Part shown: positions 1-8,133 of the stretch, in pieces
How the letters are laid out: every line of letters starts with the position of its first letter
How positions within the stretch are numbered: position 1 is the first letter of the stretch
Origin: CAYNHZ01 sp964397445
GTDB taxonomy: Bacteria; Bacteroidota; Bacteroidia; Bacteroidales; UBA932
Direction of reading: 5' to 3'
NCBI GenBank assembly: GCA_964397445.1
Contig: CAYNHZ010000001.1
Location: forward strand, 1-64,000
Length of the DNA: 64,000 bases
Program-made: the position numbers and the translations under genes
The notes under the pieces: generated by a model
Seen by the model: the letters and a program-made list of their open reading frames with translations, nothing else
The model's database searches: none
Told to the model about the DNA's origin: nothing

Positions 1-26
1 TGTCTGTTTTTGTTCAGACCTTTCAG

Positions 27-111
27 CGGAGAGAGAGGGATTCGAACCCCCGGAGGCTCTCACCTCAACGGTTTTCAAGACCGCCGCAATCGACCACTCT
101 GCCATCTCTCC
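27..111 (-). tRNA. tRNA-Ser (anticodon TGA)
   Basis: Reading the minus strand, a 7-bp acceptor stem (GGAGAGA with TCTCTCC), a D arm, an anticodon loop with TGA, a long variable arm typical of class II tRNAs and a TTCGAAT T-loop are all visible. The discriminator is G and no CCA is encoded. The long variable arm and UGA anticodon identify serine. A canonical promoter lies just upstream. Confidence 0.95.
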
Positions 112-136
112 TTTCTTGCATTTTCAGCAAGGGCTG

Positions 137-167
137 CAAAGGTAAAAATATTTTCTTTTTTACCAAA
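137..167 (-). promoter_or_regulatory. Bacteroidota promoter of tRNA-Ser
   Basis: On the minus strand TTTG (164-167) is followed after 19 bases by TACCTTTG (137-144). This is the housekeeping -33/-7 pattern of Bacteroidota, and it reads directly into tRNA-Ser. Confidence 0.8.
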
Positions 168-186
168 ATAAATATTTATTTAAAAG

Positions 187-208
187 TTGTTCGTATATTT
201 ACGAACAA
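187..208. promoter_or_regulatory. ArsR-type operator upstream of arsR
   Basis: A perfect inverted repeat with 9-bp arms, TTGTTCGTA and TACGAACAA, separated by TATT, ends 13 bases before the arsR start. Its TTCGT...ACGAA core resembles known ArsR/SmtB operators. A -7-like TATATTTA (194-201) lies inside the repeat, so a bound repressor would block the polymerase. Autoregulation by ArsR is inferred. Confidence 0.75.
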
Positions 209-221
209 TAAAAAAATAGTT

Positions 222-542
222 ATGGCTAATAGTAAGTACTCGGATAAACAACATCAGTTGGCGCGGATAGCAAAGGCAATGTCTAACCCGGCTCGAATTG
301 CTATTTTAGAATTTTTGGCAGCTCAGGACACCTGTTTTTTCGGTGAAATTCACGAGGTTTTGCCCATCTCTAAAGCGACTGTCTCTAAACATCTGAAAGA
401 GCTGAGGGAGGCTGGATTGATCCAAGGTGAGATAGTGGCTCCAAAGATTAAATATTGTATAAGACCTGAAAATTGGGAACTTGCTAAAGAGATTTTTTCA
501 GATTTTTTCAATAAGTATAAACGAGTTTGTAAATGCAATTAA
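222..542 (+). CDS. arsR: ArsR/SmtB-family metalloregulator
   Basis: This is a 106-residue winged-helix repressor of the ArsR family, expected to release DNA when it binds trivalent arsenic. The ARIAILEFL and KATVSKHLKELREAGL segments form the helix-turn-helix core. Candidate metal ligands are Cys38, in the segment DTCFFGE, and the C-terminal CKC pair near residues 103-105. This Cys layout differs from the CxC of E. coli ArsR. It is the first gene of the arsenic operon and sits immediately behind a palindromic operator, so autorepression is likely. The length is normal for the family. Confidence 0.92.
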   Translation: MANSKYSDKQHQLARIAKAMSNPARIAILEFLAAQDTCFFGEIHEVLPISKATVSKHLKELREAGLIQGEIVAPKIKYCIRPENWELAKEIFSDFFNKYKRVCKCN

Positions 543-553
543 AATAATAGATT

Positions 554-787
554 ATGGTCATTAAAATTTTAGGGACAGGCTGCCAAAATTGCAAGGTTCT
601 TTTTAATACTGTTAATCAGGCTGTTAATGAATTAGAGATAGAAGCAAGTGTTGTAAAAGAGGAGGATATTTTAAAAATTATTGGATATAATGTTCTCGGA
701 TTACCATCTTTGGTGATAGACGAAAAGGTAGTTTCTGTAGGGAAAAACTTATCTCTTTCTGAGGTTAAAGATTTATTAACTAAATAA
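554..787 (+). CDS. small thioredoxin-like protein (CxxC)
   Basis: This 77-residue protein of the small glutaredoxin/thioredoxin-like redox-disulfide family starts with a beta strand followed by GTGCQNC (CxxC at residues 10-13) and has the cis-Pro segment GLPSLVID. Such proteins are common in Bacteroidota ars operons. A role in keeping arsenic proteins reduced, or in delivering electrons to an ars reductase, is inferred from position only. It lies 11 bases after arsR and immediately before the arsF remnant. Confidence 0.82.
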   Translation: MVIKILGTGCQNCKVLFNTVNQAVNELEIEASVVKEEDILKIIGYNVLGLPSLVIDEKVVSVGKNLSLSEVKDLLTK

Positions 788-910
788 TTGGATGGTGATG
801 AAAAAGATGTTATTGAGGTTTTGTATTTTCACGAGAAACAACGATGTATCACTTGTAATGCTATTGAGAAGCTGACTAAGGAGGTTATTGAAAGTGATAG
901 ATATTTATAA
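788..910 (+). pseudogene. remnant of arsF (ArsF-family thiol protein)
   Basis: About 40 codons remain open here and encode the segments IEVLYFHEKQRCITC and AIEKLTKEV, which I recognise as the conserved core of Bacteroidota ArsF-family proteins (CxxC at the two Cys codons 845 and 854). The usual signal peptide and the C-terminal half are missing. The frame stops at 908-910, where it runs into arsG-like sequence in another frame, as expected for a deletion that joined the two genes. No start codon better than TTG at 788 is present. Confidence 0.75.
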
Positions 911-1199
911 ACGGGCTACTCTACACACTCGGAAGAATAATAACATACACAGGTATCGGTTGCATTTTAATCTCTATTTTAAGGAAGTGGGCGAGTATGT
1001 TTTCTATTCAAAAGGCAATAAGTGAATACGGAGAGATGATTATCGCCCCTGCATTGATACTAATAAGGCTTTTTATGCTTTTTGGCAATAAACTCAACCT
1101 CCCAAAATTTGGTTTTAAAGGGATAGATTCGGGTGGTTAGCTTTAGTGGTACTTTTCTCTCTCGCATTTTGTCCGACTATTGGAGTTTTTTATTTTTAG
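901..1199 (+). pseudogene. remnant of arsG (CcdA-like organoarsenical efflux permease)
   Basis: Open sequence from 901 encodes NGLLYTLGRIITYTG, MIIAPALILI and FMLFGNKLNLPKFGFKG, which match my knowledge of ArsG-family permeases. The frame ends at TAG 1138-1140. The match continues in a second frame (1134-1199) as WLALVVLFSLAFCPTIGVFYF-like sequence, including the conserved CPT, and then a stop. The N-terminal and C-terminal membrane segments are lost. There are therefore two end deletions plus a frameshift, and the gene is clearly inactive. Confidence 0.78.
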
Positions 1200-1225
1200 C
1201 AATCTTTATAAACAATAATATATAT

Positions 1226-1552
1226 ATGAAAAAAATAGAAATTTTTGATCCAGCAATGTGTTGTCCAACAGGTCTGTGTGGCCCAAATATTAATCCTGAA
1301 TTGATGAGAATCGCTGCTGTGGTGGAGACTCTAAAAAGACAGGGTATTATTATCAAACGCCACAATCTGCGTGACGAACCAGGACTCTATGTGAGCAATA
1401 AAGTCGTAAATGAATATCTTCAACAAAAAGGGGCTGAGGGACTTCCTGTTACATTGGTGGATGATGTTATTACTGTAGAAAAAGGATACCCTACCAATAT
1501 TCAATTATCTCAGTGGACAGGGATTGATTTAAACATAATTCCAATAAAATGA
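1226..1552 (+). CDS. arsD: ArsD arsenic metallochaperone
   Basis: This 108-residue ArsD carries the essential cysteines Cys12, Cys13 and Cys18 in AMCCPTGLCGP, which bind As(III) and hand it to ArsA. The C-terminal vicinal Cys pairs of the E. coli protein are absent, which is common. I chose ATG 1226 (MKKIEIFDPAMCC). A longer reading from 1133 would add 31 residues translated from the arsG remnant. The gene overlaps arsA by the four bases ATGA, indicating translational coupling. Confidence 0.95.
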   Translation: MKKIEIFDPAMCCPTGLCGPNINPELMRIAAVVETLKRQGIIIKRHNLRDEPGLYVSNKVVNEYLQQKGAEGLPVTLVDDVITVEKGYPTNIQLSQWTGIDLNIIPIK

Positions 1553-3267
1553 GAACTTTCAACTTATCTTCTGTCAATTCAACAAAATATCTATTTTTTA
1601 CCGGTAAAGGAGGGGTAGGTAAAACCTCCATTGCCTGCTCTACAGCTGTAGGGATGGCAGATTGCGGAAAGAAAATATTACTGATAAGTACAGATCCGGC
1701 ATCTAATCTTCAAGATGTATTTGGGCAGCAGTTGAATGGGAATGGAATTAAAATCAAAGAGGTTCCTAATCTTACGGTTGTAAATCTTGATCCAGAAGAG
1801 GCAGCAGCCCAATATAGGGAAAGTGTTGTGGCCCCATATCGTGGCAAATTGCCTGAGAGTGTTATTCAAAATATGGAAGAACAATTATCTGGCTCTTGTA
1901 CAGTGGAGATTGCTGCTTTCAATCAATTTTCCGATTTTATCACTGATTGTAATAAACAGTTGGAGTATGACCATATTATATTTGACACTGCACCTACAGG
2001 GCACACCCTAAGGATGTTGCAACTTCCATCGGCGTGGAGCAATTTTATTGCTAATAGTACTCACGGAGCATCTTGTCTTGGTCAACTTGCAGGACTTGAA
2101 GAGCGAAAAGAGATTTATAAACAAGCTGTTATATCACTTTCCGACAGCTCACAAACCACCCTTATATTGGTTAGTCGTCCCGATACTGCCCCACTTCGAG
2201 AGGCTGCAAGATCCTCTGCCGAATTATTATTATTAGGCATTAAGAATCAGGTACTTATAATAAATGGTGTACTAATGAATATTGATCAAAACGACACTAT
2301 TTCCAAAGAATTGGGGGAACTTCAAGCATCAGCACTCAAATCGTTGCCAGATTCATTGAAGATCTACCCATCTTTTAGCGTTCCGCTAAGGAGTTACAAT
2401 CTATCAAATATCTCCAATATCCGCCGTATGTTATCAGAAGATCATCTTGAGAACAACCTTGATTATAAGCCACTTGAAGGAGAAAAGAGGTTGGATGACT
2501 TAGTAGATGATCTATACTCAAGTGGTAAAAAAGTGGTGTTTACAATGGGTAAAGGAGGGGTAGGTAAAACGACAATGGCTACAGAAATTGCGATGAAGCT
2601 TCATCAGAAAGGTGCCAAAGTCCATCTGACAACCACCGATCCCGCAAATCATATCAACTATGATATGACCTCTAAGTTCGGAATAGATGTAAGTCGAATC
2701 GATGAGGCATTGGTCTTGGAGGCATATAAAAACGAAGTGCGTGCAAAGGCAAATGAAAACAATATGAGCGAAGAAGATATGGAGTATATAGAGGAGGATT
2801 TACGTTCACCCTGCACTCAAGAAATTGCTGTATTTAAAGCATTTGCAGATATAGTAGAAATGGCTGAAACAGAAATTGTCGTAATAGACACAGCCCCAAC
2901 AGGTCATACCCTTTTACTAATAGATGCAACCGAAAGTTACCACAAAGAGGTTGAACGAACTCAAGGTGCAGTAACAGGGGCTGTTGCAAAATTACTACCT
3001 CGTTTGCGTGACCCCAATCAAACAGAGGTTGTAATCGTAACACTACCTGAAGCAACCCCTGTATTTGAGGCAGAACGTTTGCAAAAAGACCTAAGGAGGG
3101 CAGGAATCAATAATAAATGGTGGATTATAAACTCTTGTATGAGTATGACATACACAGACAATCCATTCTTAAAGGCAAAGGCAAAAGGTGAACTACAATG
3201 GATCGAGAAAGTTAAAGAGTTGTCCGGAGGAAATAGCGCACTTATTGAGTGGAAAAAAAGTAAATAA
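1549..3267 (+). CDS. arsA: ArsA arsenite-stimulated ATPase
   Basis: The 572-residue cytosolic ATPase powers arsenite efflux. It is a tandem duplication with two P-loops (GKGGVGKTS at 19-27 and GKGGVGKTT at 334-342) and two DTAPTGHTL signatures, the first at 146-154. Cys117, Cys176 and Cys422 correspond to the three metalloid-binding cysteines of E. coli ArsA. It overlaps arsD by 4 bases and is followed after 15 bases by the permease gene, forming a complete ArsD-ArsA-Acr3 set. Length and motifs look intact. Confidence 0.96.
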   Translation: MRTFNLSSVNSTKYLFFTGKGGVGKTSIACSTAVGMADCGKKILLISTDPASNLQDVFGQQLNGNGIKIKEVPNLTVVNLDPEEAAAQYRESVVAPYRGKLPESVIQNMEEQLSGSCTVEIAAFNQFSDFITDCNKQLEYDHIIFDTAPTGHTLRMLQLPSAWSNFIANSTHGASCLGQLAGLEERKEIYKQAVISLSDSSQTTLILVSRPDTAPLREAARSSAELLLLGIKNQVLIINGVLMNIDQNDTISKELGELQASALKSLPDSLKIYPSFSVPLRSYNLSNISNIRRMLSEDHLENNLDYKPLEGEKRLDDLVDDLYSSGKKVVFTMGKGGVGKTTMATEIAMKLHQKGAKVHLTTTDPANHINYDMTSKFGIDVSRIDEALVLEAYKNEVRAKANENNMSEEDMEYIEEDLRSPCTQEIAVFKAFADIVEMAETEIVVIDTAPTGHTLLLIDATESYHKEVERTQGAVTGAVAKLLPRLRDPNQTEVVIVTLPEATPVFEAERLQKDLRRAGINNKWWIINSCMSMTYTDNPFLKAKAKGELQWIEKVKELSGGNSALIEWKKSK

Positions 3268-3282
3268 ATTAAAATAATCGTT

Positions 3283-4326
3283 ATGGAGAAGATAAAAGGT
3301 ATCGGATTTTTTGAAAGATATTTAAGTCTATGGGTGATGATTTGTATCGTTATAGGTATAGGAATAGGTGAATACATACCCTCTATTCCCAACATACTCA
3401 GCCGCTTCGAATATGCAAATGTATCTATCCCAGTCGCTATTCTTATATGGGTGATGATTTACCCTATGATGCTCAAAGTGGATTTTCAAAGCGTTAAAGA
3501 TGTTGGAAAACGACCTCGTGGTATCATCATTACTTGTATAACCAATTGGCTCATCAAACCCTTCACAATGTTTGGGATCGCCTGGCTGTTTTTCTATATT
3601 ATCTTCAAGGCTTTTATTCCGGAAGAGTTGGCACACCAATATCTGTCGGGAGCTGTTTTGTTAGGTGCTGCTCCCTGCACTGCAATGGTATTTGTATGGA
3701 GTCACCTCACCAAAGGGAATGCCGCTTATACATTAGTACAAGTAGCTGTAAATGATCTTATTATCCTGATAGCTTATGTCCCGATAGTTGCATTTTTATT
3801 AGGGGTCAGCGGCATAGATATTCCTTGGGACACTCTTATTCTATCTGTGATTTTATTTGTGGTTATCCCCCTGTTGGCCGGTGTAATAACCCGTATTTCA
3901 GTCGTAAAGCGAAAAGGAATAGAGTATTTCAATAATATATTCGTGAAGAAGTTTGACAATTTTACCATCGGAGGACTACTACTAACACTTATCATACTCT
4001 TTTCATTTCAAGGTGAAACAATTTTAAATAACCCTTTACATATTATTTTGATAGCCATCCCTCTGATTATTCAGACCATACTCATATTTTTTATCGCATA
4101 CGGATGGTCACGAGCCTGGAAATTGCCTCACGACATTGCAGCACCTGCCGGTATGATTGGAGCAAGTAACTTTTTTGAATTATCTGTGGCTGTAGCCATC
4201 TCACTTTTCGGACTTCAATCGGGGGCTGCCCTTGCAACTGTTGTCGGAGTCTTGGTCGAAGTCCCTGTAATGCTTGCTCTTGTGAGATTTGCAAATAATA
4301 CCCGTAAATATTTTATTTACAAATAA
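3283..4326 (+). CDS. acr3: Acr3-type arsenite efflux permease
   Basis: The 347-residue integral membrane protein has about ten hydrophobic segments. It contains the family signature GAAPCTAMVFVWS with the conserved Cys132, the residue known in Acr3 proteins to be needed for arsenite transport. It belongs to the BASS superfamily and is not ArsB. It is the last intact gene of the ars operon and probably works with the ArsA ATPase, although Acr3 can also run on the proton gradient alone. Confidence 0.95.
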   Translation: MEKIKGIGFFERYLSLWVMICIVIGIGIGEYIPSIPNILSRFEYANVSIPVAILIWVMIYPMMLKVDFQSVKDVGKRPRGIIITCITNWLIKPFTMFGIAWLFFYIIFKAFIPEELAHQYLSGAVLLGAAPCTAMVFVWSHLTKGNAAYTLVQVAVNDLIILIAYVPIVAFLLGVSGIDIPWDTLILSVILFVVIPLLAGVITRISVVKRKGIEYFNNIFVKKFDNFTIGGLLLTLIILFSFQGETILNNPLHIILIAIPLIIQTILIFFIAYGWSRAWKLPHDIAAPAGMIGASNFFELSVAVAISLFGLQSGAALATVVGVLVEVPVMLALVRFANNTRKYFIYK

Positions 4327-4380
4327 GTCCTCCTTCCCCATTGTGCTAAATTTTCAAGGATAGGAAGGAGAGATTTCCCT

Positions 4381-4557
4381 TTGAGCGGATATCTAAGGCA
4401 CGGAGATAGTATTCAAAACTCTGAAGTAATTTCTCGTGGACAAATACAATTAATGAGTACCGGAACAGGGATATACCACAGCGAGTATAATGGAAGTTCA
4501 AGCGAAGATGTTAAATTTTTGCAGATCTGGGTATTGCCAAAACAACAGCTTTTTTAA
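4381..4557 (+). pseudogene. remnant of a pirin-family gene
   Basis: An uninterrupted stretch without a start encodes SGYLRHGDSIQNSEVI, QIQLMSTGTGIYHSEYN and FLQIWVLP and then stops. These are the conserved cupin segments of pirin/YhaK-type proteins (H-x-x-S, the GTGIYHSE metal-site segment and the LQIW strand). The first third of the N-terminal cupin and the whole C-terminal cupin are gone. An 8-bp inverted repeat (CTCCTTCC, 4330-4337, with GGAAGGAG, 4363-4370) lies just upstream. Confidence 0.72.
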
Positions 4558-4581
4558 AATTTCTTTCCTTACTTTATTTTT

Positions 4582-5193
4582 TTATATTTTTTTCTTGAGT
4601 ATTTTTCTTGCAGACTCCGAAAGCAAAATAATACCACCTGATATTATTGCCAAATCCTTGATTACAAGGCGACCTGCCCCCGATAATAGTGGAAATCCGT
4701 GTTCACCACTACCAAGGTCCGGGACCCAACATTCAGGGGTAGTAACTAAAAACGAAAGTGTCCCTATTGTCATTACAATTACCAATAATTCCCCTATCAT
4801 TCCAACTTTTGTTGAGAAAAAACCGAGGAAAGTCAATATCCCTATCGACATAATCAAAACGCCCAAACCACGTGAGTAGCCATAAGTGTTATTTGAGCTA
4901 TGCCAATCGTATTTTTGTTGATCAAACTCTCCCTCTTTAAGTTTGAAGTCTTTATATTCGGGGGCATCTTTTGAATAGAAGAAGCTCATAAACGGACTAT
5001 TGGCAACAAAGGGGACTATCCCTTCTGCTTCGTAGTTACAAAATTTCAGAGCTCCGATCCAAACAAAAATAACAAGGATAGAGATCCTCATCAACCCATA
5101 TCCTATCTTTCGGGAAGATGATGCTATATTAAGAAATTTGTCAAAAATACGACAGAAGATACATCCACTTGTAGAACAACTCTTGTTTTCCAT
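4582..5193 (-). CDS. DUF417 (YkgB/RclC-like) inner-membrane protein
   Basis: The 203-residue protein has about four membrane segments and the conserved stretches FVWIGALKFCNYEAEGI, PFVANSPFMSFFY, FLVTTPECWVPDLG and GFPLLSGAGRLVIKDL, which place it in DUF417. RclC of the E. coli reactive-chlorine resistance operon is a member of that family. The N-terminus carries a Cys cluster (Cys6, Cys11, Cys14) not obviously part of the family core. It is transcribed towards the pirin remnant. A role in oxidant stress is inferred only from RclC. Confidence 0.82.
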   Translation of the reverse strand: MENKSCSTSGCIFCRIFDKFLNIASSSRKIGYGLMRISILVIFVWIGALKFCNYEAEGIVPFVANSPFMSFFYSKDAPEYKDFKLKEGEFDQQKYDWHSSNNTYGYSRGLGVLIMSIGILTFLGFFSTKVGMIGELLVIVMTIGTLSFLVTTPECWVPDLGSGEHGFPLLSGAGRLVIKDLAIISGGIILLSESARKILKKKI

Positions 5194-5228
5194 AAAGATA
5201 TTTATTAATTATTTTTAAAAATTATTAC

Positions 5229-5274
5229 CAAAGTTAAGAAATAATTATTCTAAATTGATTTTTTCTTAACTTTG
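5229..5274. promoter_or_regulatory. symmetric divergent promoter pair
   Basis: A perfect 13-bp inverted repeat, CAAAGTTAAGAAA (5229-5241) and TTTCTTAACTTTG (5262-5274), is separated by 20 bases. Each arm contains a -7 box TAACTTTG. The left one fires the DUF417 gene on the minus strand and the right one the glycosyltransferase on the plus strand. The right box ends 5 bases before the ATG at 5280, so that transcript is probably leaderless. Confidence 0.6.
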
Positions 5275-5279
5275 TAACA

Positions 5280-6317
5280 ATGTCTGTTGCAGTTGTAATA
5301 CTAAATTGGAATGGGAAATATTTTTTAGAAAAGTTTGTCCCTACACTCCTTTACGAAACAAGGGTGACTCAGCAAAAATCTGCCCTTGGGAGTAAATCTT
5401 CAATAAAGGGGAGTGCCTCTATTTTTATTGCCGACAACGGCTCAACCGATGGATCTGTAGAGTGGATCGAATGGGCGTACCCCTCTCAAGAGGTAAATCT
5501 CATAAAATTCGATCACAATTACGGCTTTACAGGGGGGTACAATAAAGCGTTCGAAGAGATTTACTCATCAGGTGGAAGATTTAAATATTACCTTCTCCTA
5601 AATTCAGATGTAGAGGTGACTTCTGGATGGTTGAGCACATTAGAGCATTTTATGAATCAAAACCCGAAAACCGCCATCTGTTCTCCAAAAATACTCTCAT
5701 ATAATAATAAAGATTACTTCGAACACGCTGGGGCCTGCGGAGGGCTGATGGATAGATATTTCTTCCCCTATTGTTACGGCAGAATCCTCTCAAGGACCGA
5801 AAAAGATAGTGGACAATATGACAATGTAAATGAGGTGTTTTGGGCTTCAGGTGCAGCCTTTATGGTAAGATCTTCAGTGTGGAGAAATCTCGGAGGGTTA
5901 GATGAAAAATTCTTTGCTCATATGGAGGAGATAGATATGTGTTGGAGGGCACAATTGCTCGGCTGGAAAGTCTGCGTTGTCCCAAAATCAGTTGTATATC
6001 ACGTAGGTGGAGGCGCATTACCCAACAACTCTCCCAAAAAATTATATTTAAACTTCAGAAACAATCTATTGACTATGTACAAAAATCTCCCAAAAAGTTC
6101 AAGAGGGAGAATCATATTTTTTAGAATGTGCATTGATGGTATTATCGCGTGCATCTATCTGATTACAGGTAAATTCCAATTCTTCTTGGCAGTCACCAAG
6201 GCACATCAAGATTATAGGAAAATAAAGAGAGATGTCGTTATTTCTCAACAGGTGGTTAAGGTCCAACGCCCAAAAAAGACACTTCTGTCGGTATTAACTC
6301 TAAAGAATGCCAATTAA
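5280..6317 (+). CDS. family 2 glycosyltransferase (WbbL/rhamnosyltransferase-like)
   Basis: The 345-residue GT-A fold enzyme begins with VAVVILNWNGKYFLEKFVP. It has the nucleotide-sugar site IADNGSTDGSVEWI, the metal-binding LLNSDVEV segment and the acceptor-side segment GLDEKFFAHMEEIDMCWRAQ, a pattern typical of rhamnosyltransferase-like GT2 enzymes. A hydrophobic patch near residue 285 may lie against the membrane. It is a monocistronic rightward gene converging with murF, which it overlaps by 18 bases. The sugar and acceptor cannot be told from sequence. Confidence 0.88.
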   Translation: MSVAVVILNWNGKYFLEKFVPTLLYETRVTQQKSALGSKSSIKGSASIFIADNGSTDGSVEWIEWAYPSQEVNLIKFDHNYGFTGGYNKAFEEIYSSGGRFKYYLLLNSDVEVTSGWLSTLEHFMNQNPKTAICSPKILSYNNKDYFEHAGACGGLMDRYFFPYCYGRILSRTEKDSGQYDNVNEVFWASGAAFMVRSSVWRNLGGLDEKFFAHMEEIDMCWRAQLLGWKVCVVPKSVVYHVGGGALPNNSPKKLYLNFRNNLLTMYKNLPKSSRGRIIFFRMCIDGIIACIYLITGKFQFFLAVTKAHQDYRKIKRDVVISQQVVKVQRPKKTLLSVLTLKNAN

Positions 6318-7670
6318 TTTTTGGAGTTTAATTCCATTGGATCCCTTGATTAACACCGTTTTACCAACAATCTTGTTTTTATCAATATCTCCAATAAATA
6401 AATCAACATCTGGATAGAAAAAGAAATTTTTATCCTTGCTACACTCTTTTGCAAAAAGGGCAAATTCACTCCCCACCAAATATACTCTCTCCACACTCAT
6501 CCCCCTCACTAATTTGAGAATATCCCTGTGTTCTGAAGAAGATTCCTCACCAAGTTCACGCATATCACCGAGTATCAATACCTTATTATTAAAAAGTGTT
6601 TTCTCGAAATTTTCAAGAGAGGCACGCATACTTGTAGGGTTTGCATTATAAGTATCGAGCACCAATACATTTTTCTCACTCCTCATAAGTTGAGATCTAT
6701 TATTCGAAGGGAAATAATTCTCAATAGCCTTAACTGCCTCATCTGCCGAAACATCAAAATAAGCAGCTATAGTTAGAGCTGCAATAATATTGTCTCCGTT
6801 ATACGACCCCACAAGATTGCTGTTGACAACCATACTCCCATTATCTTCCCCTTTAAAGCCGATGTTTTTAGGATTAAATCTCATTCTCAACATTGGATTT
6901 TCATTGTCAACAGGCAATATCTCAGCACCTTGATACTCCATTCCATATTTTATACCCCTAAGATCGGGACGCATCTCGACCATCTCACACAAAAATGGGT
7001 TATCAACATTATAAAAAGCCAAATCACCTGTACGCTGAAGATAGTCATATAATTCACCCTTAGCCTTTTTCACCCCATCAAAAGAGCCAAAACCCAAAAG
7101 GTGAGCCTTCCCCACATTGGTTATAAGTCCATAATTTGGGAGTGCTATTTGAGTAAGTAATTCAATCTCCCCTTGAGAACTTGCTCCCATCTCTATAACC
7201 GCTATCTGAGTCCCCTCATTTAGATTAAAAAGGGTAAGAGGGACACCGATATGATTATTAAGGTTACCAAAAGTGGATGTAACTCTGTATTTTGCAGAGA
7301 GTACTGCATTTAACAACTCCTTAGTCGTAGTCTTACCATTTGTACCGGTAAGGGCAATAATAGGGATTGAAAACTTAGATCGATACCACCTTGATAGCTC
7401 TTGTAATGAGAGCAGTACATCATCCACAACTATAAACTTATCATCACTTCCATCAACGGTTTTTCCAAATTTGCTATTGCGATCAATTACAGCACAAACT
7501 GCCCCCAACTCAATCGATTGCTCAGCAAACTCATTGCCATCAAAATTTTCCCCTTTAAGGGCAAAAAAAATCTTCCCCTTACTTACTTGGCGAGTATCAG
7601 TCGTAACACCCGAAGAGATCGAGATAAAATCTCTAAACCTCTTAAAATCACTATCAGATAATGTCTTCAT
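6300..7670 (-). CDS. murF: UDP-MurNAc-tripeptide:D-Ala-D-Ala ligase
   Basis: The 456-residue cytoplasmic Mur ligase adds D-Ala-D-Ala to the peptidoglycan precursor. Visible motifs are SSGVTTDTRQVSKGKIFFAL (UDP-binding N-domain), the ATP site ALTGTNGKTTTKE, NLNNHIGVPLTLF, VIEMGASSQGEIELL and the C-domain VLDTYNANPTSMRASL. I chose the ATG at 7670. A frame open to 7793 would add 41 residues overlapping the end of dut and unlike MurF. It is the last gene of the patatin-flippase-dut-murF run, 28 bases after dut. Confidence 0.95.
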   Translation of the reverse strand: MKTLSDSDFKRFRDFISISSGVTTDTRQVSKGKIFFALKGENFDGNEFAEQSIELGAVCAVIDRNSKFGKTVDGSDDKFIVVDDVLLSLQELSRWYRSKFSIPIIALTGTNGKTTTKELLNAVLSAKYRVTSTFGNLNNHIGVPLTLFNLNEGTQIAVIEMGASSQGEIELLTQIALPNYGLITNVGKAHLLGFGSFDGVKKAKGELYDYLQRTGDLAFYNVDNPFLCEMVEMRPDLRGIKYGMEYQGAEILPVDNENPMLRMRFNPKNIGFKGEDNGSMVVNSNLVGSYNGDNIIAALTIAAYFDVSADEAVKAIENYFPSNNRSQLMRSEKNVLVLDTYNANPTSMRASLENFEKTLFNNKVLILGDMRELGEESSSEHRDILKLVRGMSVERVYLVGSEFALFAKECSKDKNFFFYPDVDLFIGDIDKNKIVGKTVLIKGSNGIKLQKLIGIL

Positions 7671-7698
7671 TCTATATAAATTATCCCCTGTAAAACCT

Positions 7699-8133
7699 TT
7701 ACTTATGTCCTGTCGAACCAAATCCACCCTCCCCTCTTTTGGATTCTTCCAAACATTCAACCTCTTCCCATTCAACTTTTTCGTGCTTAGCAATAACCAT
7801 TTGCGCTATCCTCTCCCCCTTATTTATTGTAAAATTCTCACCCGACAGATTGACCAAAACAACCTTTATCTCACCCCTATAATCGGCATCTATTGTCCCA
7901 GGTGAATTTAAAACAGATACCCCATACTTCGCTGCAAGTCCACTTCTTGGTCTTATTTGTGCTTCGAAACCAATAGGTAACTCAATATACAATCCAGTAG
8001 GGACCATAGCCCTTTCCAATGGTTTGAGTGTGATCGAATCTGAAATGTTTGCCCTCAAATCCTGCCCTGCAGAGAAATCTGTCGCATAAGTTGGTGTTTC
8101 AAACTGTGACTTGTTTACTATCTTAACTTTCAT
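7699..8133 (-). CDS. dut: dUTP diphosphatase
   Basis: The 144-residue trimeric dUTPase converts dUTP to dUMP and pyrophosphate, keeping uracil out of DNA and supplying dTMP synthesis. All five family motifs are visible: the first near LRANISDS, then RPRSGLAAKYG, the catalytic-Asp motif GTIDADYRGEI, GERIAQMVI, and the glycine-rich tail GEGGFGSTG that closes over the substrate. The start overlaps the end of the flippase gene by 11 bases, suggesting co-transcription. Confidence 0.96.
   Translation of the reverse strand: MKVKIVNKSQFETPTYATDFSAGQDLRANISDSITLKPLERAMVPTGLYIELPIGFEAQIRPRSGLAAKYGVSVLNSPGTIDADYRGEIKVVLVNLSGENFTINKGERIAQMVIAKHEKVEWEEVECLEESKRGEGGFGSTGHK

Noticed and set aside
1133..1225. 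Upstream extension of arsD to an earlier ATG
   Set aside because: The extra 31 residues come from an out-of-frame reading of the arsG remnant. ArsD homologues begin at MKKIEIFDPAMCC.
4330..4370. Inverted repeat CTCCTTCC/GGAAGGAG after acr3 as a terminator
   Set aside because: The loop is 25 bases and no T-run follows, so evidence for termination is weak.
4490..4879. 129-codon plus-strand ORF
   Set aside because: It overlaps the pirin remnant in another frame and is antisense to a clear DUF417 gene. Its hydrophobic, Pro/Ile-rich sequence matches no family.
7671..7793. N-terminal extension of MurF
   Set aside because: It overlaps the end of dut and does not resemble MurF. ATG 7670 fits family starts.
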